Source of the DNA: CAZTDD01 sp964612675
GTDB lineage: Bacteria > Hinthialibacterota > Hinthialibacteria > Hinthialibacterales > JAKPRU01
Direction: 5' to 3'
DNA length: 20,676 nucleotides
Assembly (NCBI GenBank): GCA_964612675.1
Contig: CAZTDD010000119.1
Coordinates: forward strand, 1 to 20,676
Part shown: positions 6,287 to 12,258 of the stretch, piece by piece
Layout of the letters: every line of letters begins with the position of its first letter
Numbering within the stretch: position 1 is the stretch's first letter
The notes under the pieces: generated by a model
What the model saw: only the letters and a program-made list of their open reading frames with translations
The model's database searches: none
What the model was told of the DNA's origin: nothing
Position numbers and translations under genes: made by a program

Positions 6287-8119
6287 ATGACCAAACAAGA
6301 ATCAGCCGCGTTACTCGCGTCCATTGTCAATCTTTTCTTGACGGCGACGAAATTCGTGTTGTCCTCGGTGACAGGAAGTATCGCCCTCCTGGCGGAGGCC
6401 TACCACTCCCTTGCGGACGTAGCAGCCTCGATCATGGTCTTCTTCGCGCAGCGCGCCGACCGGAACTCAGCGGAATCCTCCACACCCCAAGACCTTAACA
6501 AGCCAAACGCTACTGAAGAAAACGACAACAACCCCGGTGACACACCCCGAAGCGGCATTTGGGACATCAAAGCGGCGATCGTGATCGGCATTCTGCTCGC
6601 AGCAGTCGGCGTCAACATCCTTACCCAAGTCGTCCGGTGGGAGCCTGTGACACTAAACCGCCCGCTTCTGGCGGCGTGTATTCTGGCTTTTCTGATTCTG
6701 TGTTCATACCTGGTCCATCGGTTGGAGACAACCGTCGGCAGAGAATGCGGATCGCAGGCGCTTATCGCCGACGGCCTGCATGCCAAAAGCGACATGCTGG
6801 TTTCGACCCTGGTGTTTCTTATCCTCATCGGCGATCCCCTGGGATGGAAGCTGGACCGGCCCGGTGCGGCACTGATCGGGATTCTGATTCTGATTGACGC
6901 ATTCCGAACGCTTCGAACCGGCTTTCGAGACTACTTTGCGAATCGAAGAGGCGAATCTCCCGCGGGAATACTCCGAATCGAAGACACGATTGCGAGTTTT
7001 GTGGAAGCGGCATATCCAAGAATCAGAGAATGTTTCTGGCGTGGAGTCACACAAGTTCCTGGACTGCGCGGAACAACCGAAGCGGCACAACGTCGCCTTC
7101 GCGTTGTGCTCTTGCCCGCTTTGATATTCCTGGCGTTGATTCTTTATCTCCGCTCGGGAATTTATGTGGTCGGTGTAAGCGAGGAGGCAATCATAGAGCG
7201 ATTCGGAAAACCGCTCAATATCGAGGAACCGCTTCAGCCCGGGATACACTACCATCTCCCCTGGCCTATCGAACAAGTCCGGATTGAGGATACTCGTCAA
7301 CTTCGCCGAATGATCCTAGGCTACAGAGCCTCCAGCCAAAGTCCTGATCGGCAATTCCTCCTCTGGGTGAACGCTCACTACGCCCAGGAAGACCATCTTC
7401 TGACCGGCGAAAACTCAATGATCGATGTCGCCGCGAATGTCCACTACCGGATATCCGATCTCTTCGATTATCTCTATTCGTCCCAGGAGCCGGATGGAAT
7501 TCTCGAGAGTATCGGCCAGCGGGCTCTCCGTAAGGTACTCGGAGAAGAAGAGTTCTTCTGGAGTATGACTTCGGGGAGAGATACTCTTGAGCGGGATATT
7601 CTCTCGATGATGCAAACGGCGGCCGATAAGCGCCGCCTTGGTATCGAAGTTGTTTCGGTCTGTTTCCGGGATATGCACCCCCCGATCACTGTGGCCCGGG
7701 CATTTGAAGACGTCGTAAGCGCGCAGGAAGACAAAGAAACCCTCATAGAGGAAGCGAGGGGATATCGCGAAGAGACCCTCCCGCAAGCGCGAGGTCAAGC
7801 GGCAACACAAATCAGCCTCGCGAAAGCAAAAAAAATGGAGCTGATTCTGATGAGTGAAGGAGAAGCAGCTTCGTTTGTCGCACAGCAAGAGGTTTATGAT
7901 CGCTATCCGTCGCTCACGCAGCAACGGCTTCTGCTCGAAACGTTCGAGGGGGCACTGCCTCCGATCGAGAAATACGTCGTACCCCACAAAAAACACGGTC
8001 GAAAACCGGTGTTTATGTTCCGTTTGCCTGGAACAAACGAGATACCGCCTATTCCTGCACAACCACAATATACACATGAAGAGGAAGCGCCATGGGTCGA
8101 AAATCTATCGGAACAATAA
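6287..8119 (+). CDS. fusion of CDF metal-transporter membrane domain with HflK (SPFH/band-7)
   Basis: 610 residues from ATG 6287 (TTG 6257 with GGAAG 5 bases ahead is an alternative). Residues 1-215 form a cation diffusion facilitator membrane core of about six helices: HSLAD in helix 2 (H40, D44) and HAKSD in helix 5 (H165, D169) supply the HxxxD/HxxxD metal site typical of zinc-type CDF carriers. A polar loop of about 40 residues (57-92) sits between helices 2 and 3. The usual cytoplasmic metal-sensing CDF domain is missing; instead come a linker, another membrane helix (271-289) and an HflK SPFH domain (FGKPL, GIHYHLPWPIEQV) with a coiled coil and Ala/Glu/Gln-rich tail. HflK with HflC forms a membrane cage that controls FtsH in E. 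coli. Its end overlaps the HflC gene by 28 bases. One continuous frame, so not an assembly frameshift by inspection. Confidence 0.88.
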   Translation: MTKQESAALLASIVNLFLTATKFVLSSVTGSIALLAEAYHSLADVAASIMVFFAQRADRNSAESSTPQDLNKPNATEENDNNPGDTPRSGIWDIKAAIVIGILLAAVGVNILTQVVRWEPVTLNRPLLAACILAFLILCSYLVHRLETTVGRECGSQALIADGLHAKSDMLVSTLVFLILIGDPLGWKLDRPGAALIGILILIDAFRTLRTGFRDYFANRRGESPAGILRIEDTIASFVEAAYPRIRECFWRGVTQVPGLRGTTEAAQRRLRVVLLPALIFLALILYLRSGIYVVGVSEEAIIERFGKPLNIEEPLQPGIHYHLPWPIEQVRIEDTRQLRRMILGYRASSQSPDRQFLLWVNAHYAQEDHLLTGENSMIDVAANVHYRISDLFDYLYSSQEPDGILESIGQRALRKVLGEEEFFWSMTSGRDTLERDILSMMQTAADKRRLGIEVVSVCFRDMHPPITVARAFEDVVSAQEDKETLIEEARGYREETLPQARGQAATQISLAKAKKMELILMSEGEAASFVAQQEVYDRYPSLTQQRLLLETFEGALPPIEKYVVPHKKHGRKPVFMFRLPGTNEIPPIPAQPQYTHEEEAPWVENLSEQ

Positions 8120-9045
8120 TCCCGATTGTTCTATTCGTTGTTTTCTTTCTAGTCGTGTTGATTTCGATTTCGTTCTTTACCGTCGACGCGCGTCAATACG
8201 CCGTAGTGACCCAATTCGGCAAACCGGTAGTCACGCATACTCAACCGGGACTCTATATCAAGTGGCCGTCCCCCATACAATCCGTCACACGTTTCGACCG
8301 GCGGGTTCAGCTATATCAAACGCAGCTCGTCGAATATCTCACCGGCGACAGAAAGAACGTCATCATCCAAACATATACTTGCTGGCGCATTACAAAACCC
8401 CTGGAATTCTTCCGCTCGGTCCGTACGAATGATATTGCCGAAAGAAGGATCGACGATGTTATAGCGTCGTTGATCGGCTCCACGTTGGGCGATTACGAAA
8501 TGTCGAATCTCTTCTCGGTCGAAGCAGACCAAGTGAAAGTCGACGAGATCGAAGAGACCATCCAGAAAAGCGCAAATATGAAACTGGCAAAGGACTACGG
8601 TATCGAAATCGTATCGATGGGAATCTCTCGAATTGCCTTACCGGACGAGAACGCCCGGAGTGTGTACGGACGAATGGAAGCAGAGCGAAATACCATCGCA
8701 GCACAGTATCGGGCGGAAGGCCGGGAAGAAGCGACAAAGATCCGCGCTGAAGCGGATCGCGAACAGAGCGATATCCTGTCCGAAGCGTACCGAGAAGCAG
8801 AAACCTTGCGTGGGGAAGGAGAAGCTCAGGCCGCTGAAATCTACTCACAAGCCTACAGCCGCTCCCCTGAGTTTTTCGACTTGAAACGAACACTGGATGC
8901 ATACAAAGCAATATTGACGGAGAATACCACCATCGTGCTCTCGGGCGATTCGGAATTGTTCAAATACTTGAACCCGCCGCAGGGATTTCTCAAATCGTAC
9001 GACAGCACGATACAAGGCGCATCGAGCGTCTTTGGGTTGGAGTAA
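8092..9045 (+). CDS. hflC: HflC-like SPFH/band-7 protease modulator
   Basis: 317 residues, ATG with GAGGAAG about 7 bases upstream, lying inside the 3' end of the fusion gene (28-base overlap), so translationally coupled. One N-terminal membrane anchor (about 10-30, IPIVLFVVFFLVVLISISFF) is followed by the SPFH domain: VVTQFGKPVVTHTQPGLYIKWP, then a long charged helix (RAEGREEATKIRAEADREQSDIL) and the C-terminal SRSPEFFDLKRTLDAYKAIL stretch typical of HflC. HflC partners HflK around the FtsH membrane protease. FtsH itself is not in the window. Length is close to the usual 290-340. Confidence 0.92.
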   Translation: MGRKSIGTIIPIVLFVVFFLVVLISISFFTVDARQYAVVTQFGKPVVTHTQPGLYIKWPSPIQSVTRFDRRVQLYQTQLVEYLTGDRKNVIIQTYTCWRITKPLEFFRSVRTNDIAERRIDDVIASLIGSTLGDYEMSNLFSVEADQVKVDEIEETIQKSANMKLAKDYGIEIVSMGISRIALPDENARSVYGRMEAERNTIAAQYRAEGREEATKIRAEADREQSDILSEAYREAETLRGEGEAQAAEIYSQAYSRSPEFFDLKRTLDAYKAILTENTTIVLSGDSELFKYLNPPQGFLKSYDSTIQGASSVFGLE

Positions 9046-9052
9046 GAAGAGG

Positions 9053-10045
9053 ATGTTAGCGGAACTTTCCGACGAAATACGAAAACTTGCCGGTCTCGTT
9101 CGTAAGATCGGTCTGGTCTTCATTGGCTTGATCTGTCTGGCCTATCCGTTGAGCGGCATCTATCGAGTCAATGTCAATGAAACCGCTGTATTGAAACGAT
9201 TCGGGAAAGTGATCGATGCACGTGTACCGCCCGGAATTCACTATCGCTTGCCCTGGCCGATCGATCAGGTCGAAAGGGTCGGTACAGGAGACGTGCGGCG
9301 GCTCCAATGTGGATTCGGAGCCGATCCGGAAGCCGAAGAGCGACTGGTGAAACAAGTTGGACAACTGGACTCCATCCAATACGGAACCCTATTGATCGCC
9401 TATTGCCTCACGGGCGACAAGAATATCGTCCACGCGAAGGTAATCGTTCAATATCGAATCATCAATCCCGAGGAATACTTGTTCGAAGTTACTGATTCCG
9501 AAGGAATTCTCACGATGCTGGCACAAAACGCCATTCTGAAAAGCGTGGCGCCGATGAATGTTGAAGAGGTGCTGACCACAAAGAAACTCGAACTCCAGCA
9601 GAATGTCCATCGACGACTTGAACAGATGTTGGAAAAAATTCCTTTGGGGTTGAGTGTCATCTCGGTCGAAGTAGCCAAAACCCGGCCGCCGAGAGCCGTG
9701 GCCCAGGCTTTCCGAGATGTGGTGAATGCGCAGGAAGAGAGGCTTACCACGATCCACGAGGCGGAGGCGCATAAGAACCAAATCCTTGCAGAAGCCGAGG
9801 CCACCGCTTCGCGTTTGATTTCCGAAGCCCGGGCCTTCCGGCAGCGTCGAATCGCTCACGCCCAGGGCGAAGCGCAACGTTTTTCTCTACTCGCCGCAAA
9901 ATACGAGATAGACAAATTCACGCTTGTCCGTCGCGTTTATCTGGATGCGGTGATCGCGATCCTCCCGTACATTCGAACCTACGTAGTCTCCACCGACGAG
10001 GAAGGCGAGGATGTGATCGATCTCCGATTCTTCTCTCGAAACTGA
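9053..10045 (+). CDS. second HflK-like SPFH/band-7 protein
   Basis: 330 residues from ATG 9053, seven bases after the HflC stop and with GGAG overlapping the stop region; TTG 9032 in the same frame lies inside HflC and is less likely. A single membrane helix (about 20-40, IGLVFIGLICLAYPLSGIY) precedes an SPFH domain with FGKVIDARVPPGIHYRLPWPIDQVERV, near identical in pattern to the HflK part of the fusion protein, then a long coiled coil (HEAEAHKNQILAEAEATASR) and YLDAVIAILPYIRTYVV. It lacks the Gly-rich N terminus of E. coli HflK. With the two genes before it this makes an HflK-HflC-HflK triad that may form a heteromeric membrane scaffold. Confidence 0.9.
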   Translation: MLAELSDEIRKLAGLVRKIGLVFIGLICLAYPLSGIYRVNVNETAVLKRFGKVIDARVPPGIHYRLPWPIDQVERVGTGDVRRLQCGFGADPEAEERLVKQVGQLDSIQYGTLLIAYCLTGDKNIVHAKVIVQYRIINPEEYLFEVTDSEGILTMLAQNAILKSVAPMNVEEVLTTKKLELQQNVHRRLEQMLEKIPLGLSVISVEVAKTRPPRAVAQAFRDVVNAQEERLTTIHEAEAHKNQILAEAEATASRLISEARAFRQRRIAHAQGEAQRFSLLAAKYEIDKFTLVRRVYLDAVIAILPYIRTYVVSTDEEGEDVIDLRFFSRN

Positions 10046-10248
10046 TTCTCCTCCATCATTTCACCATGCATCGCCAATCAGGCCTATTGGGTGCAAATCG
10101 CACCACCACCAACATCGAAAGATACCTAGCAGACTCTTCCTCAGTAAACGTAACTGATTTATTCACAGTAACTTATACAAAATCCGAATGATCAAAACAT
10201 CTCTTGGCAAGCGTTTTGCTCATCACTGATTGCAAATGGAGGGAAACA

Positions 10249-10788
10249 GTGAAGATTGCGATTCCCGAACATCGAGGCCGGGTGTCCCCGGTTTTTGATA
10301 ATAGTCGTCATCTCTTGGTGTTCGAGGCCGAAAAAGGCCAAGAACCCACCAAGAAACACCGGGAAGATTGGTCTTCGCTGGATCCTCTCGGACGCGCCTT
10401 GCGACTTCATGAACTGGAAATCGACGTTCTTTTGTGCGGAGGAATCAGCGCGTGGCTCGGAGACCGGATTCTCACGCAAGGCGTCGAACTCGTTCCTTGG
10501 GTGGCAGGAGAAATCGACCAAGTGTTGAACGCCTACCTGAGTGGACAACTTCCGGATCCGGGAATGGCGATGCCGGGCTGCTGTAGACGCCGCTGGAGAG
10601 GCGGGCGACAGGGACACAGATCCGCTCCGCCTGTTTCGGCCTCCTCAGAACTCTCCGCAACAGAGCAGGAAACCGGGGACGAAGTATTCGGAGCTACCGA
10701 ATATGGCCGTAAGGGAAAAGGCAAAGGAATGGGGGGCCAAAGAAAGGCAGCTTGCGGAAGAGGTCGAAGGCGGGTTTCAGAAGAATAG
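10249..10788 (+). CDS. NifX/NafY-type dinitrogenase iron-molybdenum cofactor family protein
   Basis: 179 residues from a GTG at 10249 with GGAGGG 5 bases upstream; the frame is open further upstream but without a ribosome site, and the family begins VKIAIPEH as here. Hallmarks of the NifB/NifX cofactor-binding fold: RVSPVFDNSRHLLVFEAE, LLCGGISAWLGDRIL, and the terminal MPGC. The fold binds FeS or metal clusters; outside nitrogen fixers, as apparently here, such small proteins sit beside DUF5320 and Mrp-type genes and their role is poorly known. After MPGCC comes an unusual about 50-residue basic, low-complexity tail (GRKGKGKGMGGQRKAACGRGRRR) not part of the fold. No nitrogenase gene is in the window. 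Confidence 0.82.
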   Translation: MKIAIPEHRGRVSPVFDNSRHLLVFEAEKGQEPTKKHREDWSSLDPLGRALRLHELEIDVLLCGGISAWLGDRILTQGVELVPWVAGEIDQVLNAYLSGQLPDPGMAMPGCCRRRWRGGRQGHRSAPPVSASSELSATEQETGDEVFGATEYGRKGKGKGMGGQRKAACGRGRRRVSEE

Positions 10789-10809
10789 ACGAAAAGGAGA
10801 TGAAGAATC

Positions 10810-11190
10810 ATGCCAGGTTTTGATGGTACAGGACCGCAAGGACTCGGACCGCGAACCGGTGGAGGATTTGGCTTTTGCCCACCGACCGCCGGTCCGGCCC
10901 AGAATCCGAATGCGTTTGGTTATGGGAATCCATGGTTTGGCGTAGGACGGGGCGGCTGGCCCCGGGGAGGCGGAAGAGGCCGCGCATGGGGTGGCGGCCG
11001 CGGCGGTCGATGGCGTGCGTATGCCGGGCCGCGTCCGTTCCCAGTCTATCCGGAAGGCGTTGCTTCCCAGACTACGTTCCCGAACGAGGCCGAGTATATC
11101 CGGCAACAGCTGGATTTTCTTGCCCAGCAAGGCGAGGCACTGCGCGCCCGTTTGGATGAATTGGAACAGTCGGAAACCGCTGGAAGTTGA
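10810..11190 (+). CDS. DUF5320 family protein, Gly/Arg-rich
   Basis: 126 residues with AAGGAG 10 bases before the ATG. It opens with MPGFDGTGPQGLGPRTGGG, the signature of the DUF5320 family (PGxDGTGPxGxGPxTGxG), then an extended Gly/Arg/Trp-rich middle (about 47-72), and ends in a short helix (EYIRQQLDFLAQQGEALRARLDELE) that could form a coiled coil. Family members typically lie next to NifX-like and Mrp ATPase genes and may act with iron or FeS cofactors, though function is unproven. The pairing with the gene 21 bases upstream is thus expected and suggests one operon. Confidence 0.85.
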   Translation: MPGFDGTGPQGLGPRTGGGFGFCPPTAGPAQNPNAFGYGNPWFGVGRGGWPRGGGRGRAWGGGRGGRWRAYAGPRPFPVYPEGVASQTTFPNEAEYIRQQLDFLAQQGEALRARLDELEQSETAGS

Positions 11191-11254
11191 GCGGATCATA
11201 CGAAATAACGGAAAGGAATCTACAAGGCTGTTGGGGGTAGATCCTTCTCGGGGG

Positions 11255-11468
11255 TCCGGCTCCGGTTGAACGTGCTCCACCGGGTCACTTCTTGCTTGCC
11301 ACCTCATTCGACCGGAGCCGGATAAAAGGCGTGCGCGATGCCGGTAAGCGATGGGCGAGCGCGGGGTTTTTCACCGTTGACTGACACCTTGCGACACCCG
11401 CGCTCGTCGATTATCCGGCCGCTGAACCGGCATCTACGATGAGACACCGGTCGCGACCGGCATCGCGC
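11255..11468 (+). ncRNA. strongly base-paired intergenic element, candidate structured RNA or attenuator
   Basis: The gene-free stretch 11191-11581 holds several long stems. Stem A: 11255-11270 pairs with 11307-11322, 16 bp with one G-U, loop 36. Stem B: 11333-11345 pairs with 11456-11468, 13 bp perfect. Stem C uses the same 5' arm (11337-11345) with 11426-11434, 9 bp, so B and C exclude each other. Stem D: 11354-11365 pairs with 11397-11408, 12 bp with one G-U, inside B or C. The segment 11447-11460 (CCGGTCGCGACCGG) is itself a perfect palindrome and would compete with B. Strand is assumed from the neighbours; the DNA could equally read on minus. I see no match to 6S, SRP, tmRNA or RNase P motifs and no U-tract. 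Confidence 0.4.
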
Positions 11469-11581
11469 TCAACCGTTACCGTGGGTACACATCCGTACAC
11501 GGGAATTAGCAGTCGACCGATTCGGTGTATGATAATAAAGCGTAGGCGAATCTCCTGCGACTACACCAATGAGGACGGACA

Positions 11582-11845
11582 ATGGAAAACACCGATTCGA
11601 TTCACCAACACGATGAACGAGAACACTGGCGGTGCCCTCAGCTCGGAGGACCCGTGCAGTTCAACTATTGCCGCCGAATGAACAAAGGGCTCCCCTGCGC
11701 ACAAATTGTGGCGTGCTGGGTTGGCTCATTCGATATCGCGGAATATCTGGTTCAGAACTTCTCCGAAGAGGATCTGAAAAAGGCACTCTCCTCCCCCAAG
11801 GAAGGACGTTGGGCCAAGATTCTCAACCAGGTACCGAACGACTAA
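11582..11845 (+). CDS. small Cys-rich protein, zinc-knuckle-like
   Basis: 87 residues, ATG preceded by GAGGAC at a suitable distance. Four cysteines (C18, C30, C39, C45) in CPQLGGPVQFNYCRRMNKGLPC followed by IVACW could hold a zinc or cluster. The second half is a plain helix-turn-helix-like stretch (FDIAEYLVQNFSEEDLKKALSS). It resembles short conserved hypothetical proteins with CPxLG...YC...LPC...CW seen in deltaproteobacteria and candidate phyla, of unknown role. It follows the structured element with a possible -10 TATGAT at 11528-11533. Its transcript likely ends at the terminator at 11983. Confidence 0.7.
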   Translation: MENTDSIHQHDEREHWRCPQLGGPVQFNYCRRMNKGLPCAQIVACWVGSFDIAEYLVQNFSEEDLKKALSSPKEGRWAKILNQVPND

Positions 11846-11946
11846 CGACAGTTTCGCGTCGAGGGGCCGCGACGAGGGGTCACTTGTACCGCTTAACTCG
11901 GATGGAGGTCACTAATAGCCTGGATTCGCCGGCCAATACGGCCTTG

Positions 11947-11962
11947 ACAGGGGTAACCCTGT
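11947..11962 (+). other. GNRA-type hairpin upstream of terminator
   Basis: ACAGGG-GTAA-CCCTGT gives a 6-bp stem capped by a GTAA tetraloop, in the 3' untranslated part of the small Cys-rich gene. A TTGACA at 11944-11949 overlaps it but has no good -10 17 bp on (TTGATA). Confidence 0.35.
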
Positions 11963-11982
11963 TCCCTTGATACCCCTCTCTC

Positions 11983-12014
11983 ACTCCTCCCGGAAACTCG
12001 GGGGGAGTTTTTTT
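11983..12014 (+). terminator. intrinsic terminator of the small Cys-rich gene
   Basis: ACTCCTCCCG (11983-11992) pairs with CGGGGGGAGT (11999-12008), 10 bp with one G-U, loop of 6, followed by a run of seven T (12008-12014). It is the strongest intrinsic terminator in the window, 138 bp after the stop of the 11582-11845 gene. Confidence 0.85.
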
Positions 12015-12027
12015 GTTGAGAGTGAAT

Positions 12028-12033
12028 TATAAT
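12028..12033 (+). promoter_or_regulatory. -10 element TATAAT for the 58-residue protein
   Basis: A perfect TATAAT lies 14 bp after the terminator and 38 bp before the next start. The -35 position (about 12005-12010) overlaps the terminator stem and is a poor match. Confidence 0.4.
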
Positions 12034-12070
12034 CGAAACGTCGATAGGCTCTTCTCGGAGGTGAAATCCA

Positions 12071-12247
12071 GTGCAGAAAATGCTCGCAAAGGTCTGTCAG
12101 ATATGCCCGTTTTGTATCGCAAGGAGGAAATGGCCGCAGAGCCTTTACGGCCGTTTCATGGCGATGATTGAGAAAGGATGTCCCTTTTGCCGGGCGTATG
12201 ACCGTATACACACGGACGCGAAGACAGAGACGGGGGAATCGACTTAA
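12071..12247 (+). CDS. 58-residue Cys-rich protein with CxxCxxC and CPFC motifs
   Basis: Starts at GTG 12071 with a perfect GGAGGTGA (12057-12064) six bases upstream, ending at TAA 12245-12247. Two cysteine groups are present: C9, C12, C15 (VCQICPFC) and C37, C40 (GCPFCRAY), spaced by a short basic helix, a likely small zinc or rubredoxin-like fold. The duplicated CPFC pattern supports real coding. It ends 12 bp from the convergent stop of the PpiD-like gene. Its function is unknown; similar Cys-rich mini-proteins occur in uncultured phyla. It is too short for most gene finders' length limits and could be missed. Confidence 0.65.
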   Translation: MQKMLAKVCQICPFCIARRKWPQSLYGRFMAMIEKGCPFCRAYDRIHTDAKTETGEST

Positions 12248-12258
12248 CAGGGTGGTGT

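Noticed and set aside
10090..10104. 5-bp hairpin GGTGC-AAATC-GCACC after the HflK cluster as a terminator
   Set aside because: The stem is short and no T-run follows.
11271..11306. Loop of stem A as an SRP RNA core
   Set aside because: Neither strand has the conserved SRP core (GGAAG / AGCAGCC) or its flanking pairing.
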